A stretch of 41,214 nt of DNA, taken from NCBI GenBank assembly GCA_030447665.1, contig JAUJOJ010000005.1, positions 132,139 to 173,352 on the forward strand, given 5' to 3'. The DNA comes from Allosphingosinicella sp. GTDB lineage: Bacteria; Pseudomonadota; Alphaproteobacteria; Sphingomonadales; Sphingomonadaceae. Position 1 is the first letter of the stretch; each line of letters opens with the position of its first letter. The notes below the pieces were generated by a model, which was not told the origin of the DNA, made no database searches, and saw nothing but the letters and a program-made list of their open reading frames with translations. Shown here in pieces: positions 10,292-19,374 of this stretch. A program made the position numbers and the translations under genes.

Positions 10292-11488
10292 ATGACAGCC
10301 GCAATGCCGATCCCCGGGCATATCGATCCGGTTCCCGTTCCGCGTCCCGAGTTCGCGGGCGACGATGCGCGCGTCGACCTCGTCGGCCGCTCCCGCGAGG
10401 CGATCCGCGATGCCCTGATCGAGGCGGGGATGGAGCCGAAGCAGGCCAAGCTCCGCGCCAAGCAGATCTGGCACCAGATCTACAATCGCGGGGCCTGCGA
10501 GTTCGAAGCGATGAGCGACATCGCCAAGCCGCAGCGCGCCTGGCTCGCCGAGCGCTTCGTGATCGGGCGGCCGGACGTGGTCGTGCAGCAGGTTTCGACC
10601 GATGGCACGCGCAAATGGCTGCTGAAGACCCGCGATGGCCACGATTATGAAATGGTCTTCATTCCGGACGCGGACCGGGGGACCTTGTGCGTGTCGAGCC
10701 AGGTGGGCTGCACGCTCAATTGCCGCTTCTGCCACACCGGCACGATGCGGCTCGTGCGCAACCTCAACCCTTCCGAGATCGTCGGACAGGTGATGCTGGC
10801 CCGCGACGCGCTCGGCGAATGGCCGTCCCAGCCCGAAGGGCGGATGCTCTCCAACATCGTAATGATGGGCATGGGCGAGCCGCTCTACAATTTCGACAAT
10901 GTCCGCGATGCGTTGAAGATCGTCATGGACGGCGACGGACTGGCGCTGTCGAAGCGTCGGATCACGCTCTCCACGTCGGGCGTGGTGCCGATGATGGCGC
11001 GGGCGGGCGAGGAGATCGGCGTCAACCTCGCCGTCTCGCTGCATGCCGTGACCAAGGAGGTGCGCGACGAGATCGTGCCCTTGAACCGCAAATACGGCAT
11101 CGAGGAGCTGCTTGCCGCCTGCGCGGACTATCCCGGCGCCAACAATGCCCGCCGCATCACGTTCGAATATGTGATGCTGAAGGACAAGAATGACAGCGAC
11201 GAGGATGCGCGCGAGCTCGTGCGCCTGATCCGCAAGTACAAGCTTCCGGCCAAGGTCAACCTCATTCCGTTCAACCCCTGGCCGGGCGCGCCTTACGAAT
11301 GCTCCTCGGGGGAACGGGTGCAGCGCTTTTCCGACATCGTCTTCGAAGGCGGCATCTCGGCGCCGATCCGCCGGCCGCGCGGGCGCGACATCATGGCCGC
11401 ATGCGGGCAGCTGAAATCCGCCGCGGAGAAGAAGAGCCGGGCCGAGCTCGACCGGATCGCGGAGGAGAAGCAGGCGGCGCTCGCCTGA
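10292..11488 (+). CDS. rlmN: Dual-specificity 23S rRNA (A2503)/tRNA (A37) C2-methyltransferase RlmN
   Basis: Radical-SAM enzyme that methylates C2 of A2503 in 23S rRNA and A37 of some tRNAs. The 398-residue protein has the CxxxCxxC iron-sulphur motif [12 protein letters not shown] (Cys140, 144, 147), [14 protein letters not shown] for SAM binding, [12 protein letters not shown], and [17 protein letters not shown]. Cys371 in DIMAACGQL matches the methyl-transferring cysteine near the C-terminus. The N-terminal domain ([20 protein letters not shown]) is typical. ATG 10292 has little Shine-Dalgarno signal; ATG 10304 is an alternative. Frame intact. Confidence 0.97.
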   Translation: MTAAMPIPGHIDPVPVPRPEFAGDDARVDLVGRSREAIRDALIEAGMEPKQAKLRAKQIWHQIYNRGACEFEAMSDIAKPQRAWLAERFVIGRPDVVVQQVSTDGTRKWLLKTRDGHDYEMVFIPDADRGTLCVSSQVGCTLNCRFCHTGTMRLVRNLNPSEIVGQVMLARDALGEWPSQPEGRMLSNIVMMGMGEPLYNFDNVRDALKIVMDGDGLALSKRRITLSTSGVVPMMARAGEEIGVNLAVSLHAVTKEVRDEIVPLNRKYGIEELLAACADYPGANNARRITFEYVMLKDKNDSDEDARELVRLIRKYKLPAKVNLIPFNPWPGAPYECSSGERVQRFSDIVFEGGISAPIRRPRGRDIMAACGQLKSAAEKKSRAELDRIAEEKQAALA

Positions 11489-11573
11489 TCGGCCTCATCA
11501 GGGTCTGGACCCTGGCATCTTGTGATCCAAGGCCAAGCCGCTATCAGGCGGCCCAGTCGGAGACTGCTTCTTT

Positions 11574-13541
11574 ATGGCCTCATCCCCGCTGAAGGTCGGC
11601 ACCAACGAGCAAGATATGGGGATGAGCGCCAGGATTCGCGCTTTCGACTGGTCGAAGACCCCGCTCGGACCGATGGAACATTGGCCGGACGAACTGCGGG
11701 TCGCGCTGAGCATTGCCGAGCACAGCGCCTTCCCCACCGCCATCTACTGGGGCCCGGAGCTTCGCCTCCTCTACAACGACGCCTGGGCCTTCATACCGGG
11801 CGAGCGGCATCCGGGCGCCCTCGGCCGGCCGGGGCGAGAAGTCTGGTCCGACATCTGGCCGATCGTCGGGCCGCAGTTCGAGCAGGTGCTGGAGACGGGC
11901 AGGGGGATCACCGCGCTCGAGCAGATGCTGCCGATCGTGCGGAACGGCGCGGAGCAGGAGACTTACTGGAATTACAGCTTCACGCCGATCACCGACCCGG
12001 CCGGCAAGGTGCTGGGCGTGTTCAACCAGGGCAACGAGATCACCAAGGCGGTGGTCAGCGAGCGGCGGCTTGCCTTCCAGATCCAGGTCGCCGACCGGCT
12101 GCGCAGCCTTGCCCGGCCGGAGGAGGTCTGGGCTGCCGCCGCTGCCCTGCTCGGCGAATATCTCGGCGCGGCGCGGGTTGGGTTCGCCGAGGTCGACGAG
12201 GCCACCGACAGTCTAACGATCGTCCGGGAATGGCGCCGGGCGGATCCGATTCCGGCTCTTCAGGGTCGGACCACCCGCCTGTCCGAGCTTCCGCCCGCTG
12301 CCGTTGCCTATTTGCGGACCGGCGAGGTGCTCGCCATTGCCGACGTCGACGAGATTTTACAAGGGAGCAGCGAGGAGGATGCCCGGGTGGGCGCGAAGCT
12401 CGGCGTTCGCGCCGTGGTGACCGTTCCGCTGCTTCGCGACGATCGGATGCGGGCCTTGCTCTATGTCCACGATCTGGAGCCCCGGGTCTGGAAGCGGTCC
12501 GAAGCCGCGATGGCGCGGGATGTCGCGGAGCGGAGCTGGGCGGCGGTCGAACGCGCCGAAAGCCAGGAGCGGCTTCGGGAAAGCGAGGATCATTACCGCC
12601 ACACGGTCGAGCTCAACCCGCAGGTGACCTGGACGGCGCTGCCGGACGGGCAGCTCAACCGGGTCTCGCGGCGCTGGTTCGACTGGACCGGAACGACCGG
12701 CCTCGGGGAAACCTGGGCCGAGGGGCTTCACCCCGACGACCGGGAGGCGACGTTCGAGGCGTGGGGTCACTCCGTCGCGAAGGGCGAGCCCTACGACATG
12801 GAGCACCGGGTGAAGATGCTGGACGGCCGCTATCGCTGGGCACGGTCACGTGCCTTCCCGCGCCGGGACAATGCGGGCAACGTCTGCCTCTGGTACGGCT
12901 CCACCGAAGATATCCAGGAGCAGCGGCTCGCCGAGGAGCGCCAGCGGCTGCTGATCAACGAGCTCAACCACCGGGTGAAGAACACATTGGCGACCGTCCA
13001 GGCGATCGCCTTCCAGACCCTGAAAGGGGATATCTCGCTCGGCGAGGCGAGGGCGCGGTTCGAGGCACGCCTGCTTGCCCTTTCGCGCGCGCACAATCTG
13101 CTCACCGAGGAAAGCTGGGAAGGAGCGTCGCTCGAGCGCGTGATCGCCGACACCACCGCCCATCTCGCCGGCGACCGCGAGCGTTTCCATGTCGAGGGCG
13201 AGCCGGTCTTCCTCTCGCCCCGGGCGGCTTTGGCGCTGTCGCTCGCGCTCCATGAGCTCAGCACCAACGCTTTCAAATATGGAGCGCTTTCCGGAGAGGA
13301 GGGCAAGGTCCTCATCGGCTGGACGCTGACGGACGAGATCCTGCGCCTTGAATGGAAGGAGAGGGATGGCCCTCCGGTGGCCGAGCCGGCCCGCCGCGGC
13401 TTCGGCTCGCGCCTGATCGAGCGCGGGCTCGAGGCGGATCTTGCCGGGCGGGCCGAGCTCCACTTCGAGCCGGACGGGCTGCGCTGCGTCATCGAAGCCT
13501 CGCGACAAGCCATCCAGGGGCGGGAGGCGAACCGTGTCTGA
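11574..13541 (+). CDS. HWE-family sensor histidine kinase (PAS-GAF-PAS-HWE)
   Basis: A 655-residue cytoplasmic sensor with no membrane segments. Order: an N-terminal PAS-like region (FDWSKTPLGPMEHWPDEL, then YWGPELRLLYNDAWAFI) to about 160; a GAF domain to about 320 (LGVRAVVTVPLLRDDRMRAL); a second PAS, about 330-440 (HTVELNPQVTWTALPDGQ, LHPDDREATFEAW); and an HWE kinase core. The phosphoacceptor is in LINELNHRVKNTLATVQAIA (His about 465) and the N-box in LHELSTNAFKYGALS (about 560), ending GFGSRLIERGLEADL. HWE kinases often serve light, redox or general stress responses. The ligand here is not evident. The next gene overlaps it and is the obvious partner. Confidence 0.93.
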   Translation: MASSPLKVGTNEQDMGMSARIRAFDWSKTPLGPMEHWPDELRVALSIAEHSAFPTAIYWGPELRLLYNDAWAFIPGERHPGALGRPGREVWSDIWPIVGPQFEQVLETGRGITALEQMLPIVRNGAEQETYWNYSFTPITDPAGKVLGVFNQGNEITKAVVSERRLAFQIQVADRLRSLARPEEVWAAAAALLGEYLGAARVGFAEVDEATDSLTIVREWRRADPIPALQGRTTRLSELPPAAVAYLRTGEVLAIADVDEILQGSSEEDARVGAKLGVRAVVTVPLLRDDRMRALLYVHDLEPRVWKRSEAAMARDVAERSWAAVERAESQERLRESEDHYRHTVELNPQVTWTALPDGQLNRVSRRWFDWTGTTGLGETWAEGLHPDDREATFEAWGHSVAKGEPYDMEHRVKMLDGRYRWARSRAFPRRDNAGNVCLWYGSTEDIQEQRLAEERQRLLINELNHRVKNTLATVQAIAFQTLKGDISLGEARARFEARLLALSRAHNLLTEESWEGASLERVIADTTAHLAGDRERFHVEGEPVFLSPRAALALSLALHELSTNAFKYGALSGEEGKVLIGWTLTDEILRLEWKERDGPPVAEPARRGFGSRLIERGLEADLAGRAELHFEPDGLRCVIEASRQAIQGREANRV

Positions 13542-13893
13542 GCGCCGCCTCCGGATCCTGATCGTCGAGGACGAGATGCTGGTCGCGATGAACATCGAGG
13601 ACATGCTGCTCGACCTCGGTCACGAGGTGGCGGGCCTCGCCAGCCGGCTGGAACCGGCTCTGTCGCTGGCCGGCGAAGCGCAATTCGATCTCGCCATGCT
13701 CGACGTGAACCTGGCCGGGCAGACCTCATTTCCGGTGGCGGAGATCCTGGCCCGGCGCGGCATCCCCTTCCTGTTCGCCACCGGATACGGCATCAAGGGG
13801 ATCGCCGAGGAATATCGCAGCTACCCAGTGCTCCAGAAGCCGTTTCGCGCGCGGGATCTGGAGCAGGCGCTCAGCGAAGCGGTCGCCGGTTAG
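13534..13893 (+). CDS. Single-domain response regulator (receiver only)
   Basis: 119-residue CheY-like receiver with no output domain. Seen: acidic pair in ILIVEDEMLV (Glu12, Asp13), phosphoacceptor Asp57 in LAMLDVNL, Thr83 in LFATGYG, and Lys102 in VLQKPFRARDL. The PFRARDL tail is typical of the FAT GUY-type receivers (FATGYG motif) linked to HWE kinases in alphaproteobacteria. Start GTG 13534 overlaps the kinase stop by 8 bases, so the two are translationally coupled. It probably carries phosphate onward or drains it from the kinase. Confidence 0.9.
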   Translation: MSERRLRILIVEDEMLVAMNIEDMLLDLGHEVAGLASRLEPALSLAGEAQFDLAMLDVNLAGQTSFPVAEILARRGIPFLFATGYGIKGIAEEYRSYPVLQKPFRARDLEQALSEAVAG

Positions 13894-13989
13894 CGCAGCC
13901 CTTGCATTCATGAAAGCAGCGCTTTCACGATTTCCCGGAGGACTGGAAGCGATCATCCCCACTTCCGGCCCTCTTTCTTTTTGGGGCGG

Positions 13990-14388
13990 CTAAACAGTTT
14001 CGACGAAGCGCCGCCCTGGAAGGATCTCGAAGCCCGGATCGAACTCGCCGTAATTGCAGGTGAGCTCCTCGCCGACGTCGATATCGCGCAGCGTGTAGCC
14101 GGCATCGGGATCTGAGAAGACGGTGTTGGGCGCGTCCGAATGGTTCATGAAGCGGCCATTGTCGAGTTCGACGATCAGCCGTTCGGGATCGTGCGGATAG
14201 GGATAGGAATAACGCTCGACAAACGCCTGGATGACCGGCGGAAAGCCCGCCACATCGCCCTGCCGGATAAGGCGGTCGAATGCAGGCTCCAGCTCCCAGA
14301 TCCGCGTTCCCGCAGGTATCTTCTCGGCGGCGAATATGCCGACGCCCTCGATCGCCGAGGGCGCCACGTAGGTCGGTATCAGCATCAT
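13990..14388 (-). CDS. SET-domain protein (putative protein-lysine methyltransferase)
   Basis: 132-residue stand-alone SET domain. The N-terminal part VAPSAIEGVGIFAAEKIPAG matches the GxG region that begins SET folds; NGRFMNHSDAPNT (residues 78-89) matches the NHS motif of the SAM pocket; EELTCNYGEFDPGF matches the ELxxxYG motif. No pre- or post-SET cysteines are present, as usual for bacterial members. It may methylate lysine in a protein partner that cannot be inferred here. Two consecutive ATGs (14388, 14385) can serve as start. A strong hairpin separates it from the gene to its right. Confidence 0.85.
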   Translation of the reverse strand: MMLIPTYVAPSAIEGVGIFAAEKIPAGTRIWELEPAFDRLIRQGDVAGFPPVIQAFVERYSYPYPHDPERLIVELDNGRFMNHSDAPNTVFSDPDAGYTLRDIDVGEELTCNYGEFDPGFEILPGRRFVETV

Positions 14389-14440
14389 GGTTTCAGCAAA
14401 GCGATGATCGGGCAGATCGTTCCGGGTCCGCGGATAATCT

Positions 14441-14504
14441 AAGGGCCTGATCGGTTGAGGCGGAAGCGCTACGCGCTTGCGCCGAAGGCGTGAATCAGGC
14501 CCTT
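14441..14504. terminator. Hairpin between small membrane protein gene and SET gene
   Basis: Perfect 11-bp arms AAGGGCCTGAT (14441-14451) and ATCAGGCCCTT (14494-14504) enclose a shorter hairpin near GCGCTACGCGC. In the rightward direction the stem runs into TTTT; in the leftward direction only TTAGATT follows. It lies just after the leftward phosphohexomutase/membrane-protein unit and probably ends it. Confidence 0.5.
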
Positions 14505-14514
14505 TTCATAAGGT

Positions 14515-14763
14515 CTAGCGGGCGAGATCGGAAAAGGAGAGCAGCACCAGGCCCGCCGCCACCAGGATGCTCCAGCGGATCGCCCGCTCCGCCTTGAAGT
14601 TGCCGGTCCGGCTGAGGACCAGCGCGCTGGTCGGCATCACGACCAGGAACAGGCCGGCGGAAAGGAGGAGCCCGGCCTTGAGGCCCCCGACATGCCAGCC
14701 GGCAAGCGCGAGCGCCGCCCAGGCGAGGCAATAAAGCAGGGCATCGAGGTTGAAGCGGCGCAA
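14515..14763 (-). CDS. Small membrane protein, unknown function
   Basis: 82 residues if started at TTG 14763, immediately after the phosphohexomutase stop codon (1-base gap). No ATG exists upstream except inside the other gene's frame. The sequence RRFNLDALLYCLAWAALALA, then KAGLLLSAGLFLVVMPTSAL and RWSILVAAGLVLLSFS, gives three hydrophobic segments. I do not recognise the family. The tight spacing suggests cotranscription with the phosphohexomutase gene. Confidence 0.6.
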   Translation of the reverse strand: MRRFNLDALLYCLAWAALALAGWHVGGLKAGLLLSAGLFLVVMPTSALVLSRTGNFKAERAIRWSILVAAGLVLLSFSDLAR

Positions 14764-14764
14764 A

Positions 14765-16146
14765 TCAGTGCGCCACCTGCGGCCCGCGCTGCAGGCCCGA
14801 ATGGGCGAGCTGCTCGTCGATCTGCGCGACCAGGCGATCGAGGCCTTCGGCGCTGGTCGCTTCGGCGCGGGCGACCAGGACGTCTTGCGTGTTGGAGGCG
14901 CGCAGCAGCCACCAGCCATCCTCCGTGTTCACGCGGGCGCCGTCGGTGCGGTTCACGCGCGCGCCCTGGGTTTCGAGACGTTCGAGCACCTCCTCGACCA
15001 CCGGGAATTTGCGGCTCTCATCGACCTGGAAGCGCATTTCGGGCGTGTTGATCATCCGGGGCATGGCCGAGCGGAGTTCCGTCAGCGAGCCGCCAAGCTG
15101 CGTCACCGCGCGAATGAGGCGGATGGCGGCGTAGATCGCATCGTCGAAGCCGTAATATTGGTGGGCGAAGAAGATGTGGCCGCTCATCTCGCCGGCGAGC
15201 GGCGCGCCGGTTTCCTTCATCTTGGATTTGATCAGGCTGTGGCCGGTCTTCCACATCACCGGATTGCCGCCGAGCTCAGCGATACGATCGAACAATGCCT
15301 GGCTCGCCTTCACGTCGGCGATGATCGTCGATCCCGGCAGCTCCCGCAGCACCGGCTCGGCGAGGATCGAAAGCAGCTGATCGCCCCAGATCACCCGGCC
15401 CTCGCCGTCGACCGCGCCGATCCGATCCGCATCGCCGTCGAAGGCGACCCCGAAATCCAGTTTCTTTTCGGCGACGAGCGCTTTCAGGTCCGCAAGGTTC
15501 GCCTCGACCGTGGGATCGGGATGGTGGTTGGGGAAAGTGCCGTCGACATCGGTGTAGAGCAGGTGGTGCTCGCCGGGCAGCAGCTTCACCATCCGTTCCA
15601 GCACCTCGCCGCCCGCACCGTTGCCGGCGTCCCAGCCGATGCGAAAGGCGGCGCCGTCGAAATCCTGGAGCAGGCGATCGACATACATGTCAACGACATC
15701 CGCGTCGGTGGCGGTGCCGCTGCCTTCCTCCCAGTCTCCCTCAGCGGCCATCCGGCCGAGCGTCTGGATGTCCTGGCCGTAAAAGGCGCCGCCCATCATC
15801 ACCATCTTGAAACCGTTATAATTGCCGGGATTGTGGCTGCCGGTGATCTGGATGCCGCCGTCCACCTCCAGCTCCGCTTCGGCGAAGTAGAGCATAGGCG
15901 TCGGCCCCATGCCGATCCGCACCACGTCAATGCCGGCCTCGGTGAAGCCACGGACGAGTTCCGCTTCCAGCGCGGGGAGTGGGTCCGCCCGTCGCGGCCG
16001 ACCGCCGCGCGCGTGCCGCCGGCGCGGCGGAGCAAGGTGCCGAAGGTGCGGCCGACTGCATAAGCGTCGGCCTCGCCCAACGTTTCTCCGACAATGCCGC
16101 GGATGTCATACTCGCGCAAAGAGGTCGGATTGAAACGATGGTTCAT
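14765..16146 (-). CDS. algC: Phosphomannomutase/phosphoglucomutase (frameshifted near N-terminus)
   Basis: Interconverts hexose 1- and 6-phosphates for exopolysaccharide and lipopolysaccharide precursors. ATG 16146 opens [20 protein letters not shown], the standard start of the alpha-D-phosphohexomutase PMM/PGM group. Key sites: phosphoserine loop [14 protein letters not shown] (TGSHNP), metal loop [10 protein letters not shown], sugar-binding GEMSGHIFF and C-terminal [16 protein letters not shown]. Near 15974-15978 the frame changes between [12 protein letters not shown] and [19 protein letters not shown]; one C missing from a CCCC run explains it, and the gene is one base short of a multiple of three. 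The gene symbol follows the Pseudomonas enzyme and is approximate. Confidence 0.9.
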
Positions 16147-16339
16147 TGATGGCTCCGAGAAGGGGTGAGGGTGTGGCCTTAAGCAGACATCGGACAGGAT
16201 GAAAGTGCCGATATGGCCACCGCGCGTGCATGGCCTGGTCGAAGGCCCGCAATCGCTGGCCCTCCCGCTCCGAAGCGTCCGCCGGGGATAAGGGTTTTCT
16301 TCGCCTGCCGTCCGCTTCATCATCGCCGGGGAGGCGAGC

Positions 16340-16866
16340 ATGCGCAAGGTGACCTATGGCGGGGCGGTGAGCCTGGACCTCTATCTGGCGGGGCCGGGCG
16401 AGGCAATGGACTGGCTCTGCTGGAGCGACGAGGCAGCGAAGATCAGCGCCGAGAGCTGGAAGGGCGTCGATACGATGCTGCTGGGGCGCAAGACCTTCGA
16501 ATTCGCGCAGAGGATGGGCGGCGGCCCGGTGCCGGCGGGCGTCACGACTTACGTCTTCTCGCGGACGCTGGAGGGCCTCCCCGCGGGTGCGAAGGCAGAG
16601 CTGGTGCGCGGGGATGCGGCGGAGTTCGTGCGGCGGCTCAAGGCGCAGCCGGGGGGAGCATCCTCGTCATGGGCGGCGGCGAGCTCGGCAGCGCGCTGAT
16701 CGAAGCTGGTCTCGTCGACGAGATCGGCCTCTCGCTTCACCCGCTGCTGCTCGGCGGCGGCACACCTGTGTTCCACTCGTTCAGCCGCCGGATCGAACTG
16801 GAGATGATCGAGGCGCGGCCGATCGCCCGTGGATGCGTGCTGGTCCGGTATCGAGTGAAGAATTAG
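16340..16866 (+). CDS. RibD C-terminal/dihydrofolate-reductase-family protein (frameshifted)
   Basis: Stand-alone RibD_C (YyaP/YwjB-like) reductase fold. [20 protein letters not shown] and [14 protein letters not shown] are the usual N-terminal and nucleotide-binding stretches. After a G run at 16651-16656 the frame breaks. The continuation [20 protein letters not shown], then [17 protein letters not shown], is in the next frame and ends at 16866. Adding one G to the run restores a single 175-residue protein of normal length. Substrate unknown; RibD_C relatives act in riboflavin synthesis or on pterins, but many family members are uncharacterised. Confidence 0.85.
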
Positions 16867-17154
16867 GGTCCAAAGCAGGCGGGTGGCGCGATCCTGTACA
16901 GGAGCAGGCCCTCGCCCACGCCCTCCTCCGGCCGGAGCGGCAAGTGGAGAGCGTCTTGCTTCACGGCTGCCATGCAGGCTTGGGCGCCCGTCAGCGTCGC
17001 AACCTCGTGATCGACGATGAGCGCGAGGGTCAATAGCCGAGGAGGAAAAAAGACCGGGGGGTCGCCCGCGGACCGGTGTCACTCCGATGACCGGCCTGCG
17101 CATTCCCGCCGCGGAAGATAACGAGGTCAATGACGCCTCAGGCGCCCGTAAAGA
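16867..17154. other. Intergenic stretch, no supported gene
   Basis: Convergent interval between the RibD_C gene and the J-domain gene. Open frames exist on both strands but none has a plausible start with a ribosome site. A leftward frame (ending about 16863) reads smoothly as LALIVDHEVATLTGAQACMA and onward, without a start codon, and could be a gene remnant. I see no RNA gene here. Confidence 0.4.
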
Positions 17155-17568
17155 TCACCCCGCCGTCGGCGTCCTGCGGTTCATTTCGGCGACGAGGGTG
17201 TCGCGCGCGACGTTGATGCGGTTGGCCAGCTCGGCCGAGCCGCCGGCATCGGGATGAACCTTAATGATCAGGCGGCGATGGGCGTCGCGTATCTCGGCAA
17301 GGCTGGCGCCCGGCCCGACGCCGAGCAGCTTGCGCGCGTCCTCGACCGGCATGGCCGCCGAACCCGCGCGGCCGCGGCGATAGGCGGCCCAGAGGATCGC
17401 CCCCGCCATAAGGGCGGAGCCGGGAAGGACGCGGCCCGTGGTCAAGAGGCGGATGCCGAGAAGGAAGAGGGCGAGCGCGACGCCGTCCTCATAGGTGTAG
17501 CCCTTGAGCTTGCCGGTCCACCAGGCCCAGCCGAGGCCGCCAACGAGGATGAGCAGCAGCACCGGCAT
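17155..17568 (-). CDS. Membrane-anchored J-domain protein
   Basis: 137 residues. The N-terminus MPVLLLILVGGLGWAWWTGK is a membrane anchor, followed by two further hydrophobic stretches (VALALFLLGIRLLTTG, ALMAGAILWAAYRRG). The C-terminal half is a J domain: DARKLLGVGPGASLAEIRDA, then AHRRLIIKVHPDAGGSAE with the HPD motif that stimulates DnaK ATPase. This layout resembles the TIM14/Pam18 type. It starts 3 bases after the mipZ stop, so the pair is an operon, hinting at a link between chaperone action at the membrane and division-site control (inference). Confidence 0.88.
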   Translation of the reverse strand: MPVLLLILVGGLGWAWWTGKLKGYTYEDGVALALFLLGIRLLTTGRVLPGSALMAGAILWAAYRRGRAGSAAMPVEDARKLLGVGPGASLAEIRDAHRRLIIKVHPDAGGSAELANRINVARDTLVAEMNRRTPTAG

Positions 17569-17571
17569 CGG

Positions 17572-18384
17572 TCAGCCCGCCGCCGCCCGGGCACGCGCCT
17601 GATCGGCGGTTTCGATGCCGTCCGGAATGCCGAAGCCGGCGATCATCTCGCGAAGCTCCTGCCGCGCGGCGATGTGGCTGAGGCCGACATTGCCGAGCTC
17701 CTTGAGGTCGAGCAAAGTCAGCCCCTTCGGAAAGAGCTCGCGATAGATGACGCGCTCGCCAAGACCGGGGATGACGCGGAAGCCAACCCGGCGGGAAAGC
17801 TCTTCCAGCGCCTGGCCCACGCGCTTCATGTTCTTGGCCTCGATATGCTGGAGGCGGTTGCGGAGCAGCACCCAGTCGACGCTGGCGCCGGTGGTCTTGG
17901 CGCGCTGGGTGCGGCTGTTCCAGACGAGCTCGGCATAGAAGCTCGGGCGGCGGATCTTGTAGGTTTCGGGATCGACCTGGCCGATCAGGTCGAGATCGAC
18001 GAAGCTGTCGTTGATTGGAGTCACCAAAGTGTCGGCGCGCAGCATCGCGTGCCGGGCATAAGAATCGTCGCGGCCGGGCGTATCGACCACGACGATATCC
18101 ACGTCGGCCGCCAGCCGCTCGAGCTGGCCGTCGAGATTGTCGTCCCTGTCGGGATCGAAGGTTTCGTGCGCCGGCATGGGCAGCTCAATCTCCATCCGCC
18201 GGATCGTTGCCATGCGGTTGTCGAGGTAGCGCCCGAGCGTACGCTGGCGCGTGTCGAGGTCCAGCGCCGCGACCTTCCGGCCCGCCGCCGCGAGCGCCAC
18301 CGCGGCATGGACGGCCGTGGTCGATTTGCCGGTGCCGCCCTTTTCGTTGGCGAAAACGATGAAATGCGGCCTGCCGCCAGCCAT
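17572..18384 (-). CDS. mipZ: MipZ-type ATPase, division-plane positioning
   Basis: ParA-superfamily ATPase that in alphaproteobacteria forms a bipolar gradient with ParB and inhibits FtsZ assembly away from midcell. Seen in 270 residues: deviant Walker A FANEKGGTGKSTTAVHAA (Lys20), ALDLDTRQRTLGRYLDNR, VVVDTPGRDDSYARHAMLRA (Walker B region), TPINDSFVDLDLIGQVD, and the MipZ-specific WVLLRNRLQHIEAKNMKRV. The DTRQRTLGRYLDNR and NDSFVDLDLIG motifs separate MipZ from chromosomal ParA. ATG 18384; divergent from panC with a shared 93-bp promoter interval. Confidence 0.94.
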   Translation of the reverse strand: MAGGRPHFIVFANEKGGTGKSTTAVHAAVALAAAGRKVAALDLDTRQRTLGRYLDNRMATIRRMEIELPMPAHETFDPDRDDNLDGQLERLAADVDIVVVDTPGRDDSYARHAMLRADTLVTPINDSFVDLDLIGQVDPETYKIRRPSFYAELVWNSRTQRAKTTGASVDWVLLRNRLQHIEAKNMKRVGQALEELSRRVGFRVIPGLGERVIYRELFPKGLTLLDLKELGNVGLSHIAARQELREMIAGFGIPDGIETADQARARAAAG

Positions 18385-18477
18385 GATGCTTCTTCGCGCC
18401 CCTCTTGATCTCGTTTCGGTGCGCTTCCAAAGAGCGCCGTCCCAATAGGCTTAGCCTGTATCGGAGGCGGGAGAGCC

Positions 18478-19332
18478 GTGCAAATAATCCGTGAGGTCGA
18501 TGCGCTTAGGCGAGCGGTGGCCGTGCTTCGCTGCGCCGGGGGCAAAGGGGGCGGCACGGTCGCGCTGGTGCCGACCATGGGCGCGCTTCATGGCGGCCAT
18601 ATCGCGCTGGTGCGCGAAGCAAGGCGCGCTGCCGACCATCTCGTCGCCTCGATCTTCGTCAACCCGACGCAGTTCGGGCCGAACGAGGATTTTGCGCTCT
18701 ATCCCCGGCGCGAAGCGGCCGATGCCGAAACGCTGGAGCGGGAGGGATGCGCGATCCTGTGGGCGCCGGATGCAGGCACCATGTATCCCGACGGCCATGC
18801 CACGTCGATCAGCGTCGCGGGCGTCAGCGAGGGGCTCGACGGTGCCGCGCGTCCCGGCCATTTCGCCGGAGTGGCCACAATCGTCACCAAGCTCTTCAAC
18901 CAGGTGCAGCCCGACGTCGCGCTGTTCGGCGAGAAGGATTACCAGCAACTGGCGGTGATCCGGCGGCTGGCGGCCGACCTCGACCTCGGCGTGCGGATCA
19001 TCGGCGTGCCGACGCAGCGCGACCTCGACGGCCTCGCCCTCTCGTCACGCAACTTCTATCTGTCGAAGGAGGAGCGGAGGGCGGCGCGCGCTTTGCCTCG
19101 TGCGCTCGTGGAGGCGGCGCAGGCGATCAGGGACGGCGGGGAAGTAGCGGCGGCTCTGGCGCAGGCGCGGGAAACGCTCGTCGCAGCGGGTTTCAGCCCG
19201 ATCGACTATGTCGAGTTGTGCGATCCCGAAACGCTCCGGCCGATGACGACGCTGAACGGCCCGGCACGGCTGCTGGCCGCGGCGAAGCTTGGCAAGACGA
19301 GGCTGATCGACAATCTCGCCGTGACCAGTTGA
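18478..19332 (+). CDS. panC: Pantothenate synthetase
   Basis: Joins pantoate and beta-alanine with ATP to make pantothenate, the coenzyme A precursor. The 284-residue protein has all landmarks: VPTMGALHGGHIALVREA (HIGH-like), SIFVNPTQFGPNEDFALYPR, RPGHFAGVATIVTKLFNQ, VALFGEKDYQQLAVI and LDGLALSSRNFYLS (KMSKS-like). GTG start at 18478 follows GGAG. Frame intact, no panB nearby in the window. Confidence 0.97.
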   Translation: MQIIREVDALRRAVAVLRCAGGKGGGTVALVPTMGALHGGHIALVREARRAADHLVASIFVNPTQFGPNEDFALYPRREAADAETLEREGCAILWAPDAGTMYPDGHATSISVAGVSEGLDGAARPGHFAGVATIVTKLFNQVQPDVALFGEKDYQQLAVIRRLAADLDLGVRIIGVPTQRDLDGLALSSRNFYLSKEERRAARALPRALVEAAQAIRDGGEVAAALAQARETLVAAGFSPIDYVELCDPETLRPMTTLNGPARLLAAAKLGKTRLIDNLAVTS

Positions 19333-19374
19333 TCGGCAACCAAGCGGCAGTTCCGGGCGTAGCTGACATAGCCG

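Noticed and set aside
16549..17130. A 193-codon minus-strand frame spanning the RibD_C gene and the following gap
   Set aside because: Arg/Pro/Ser-rich translation with no motif; it overlaps a well-supported rightward gene.
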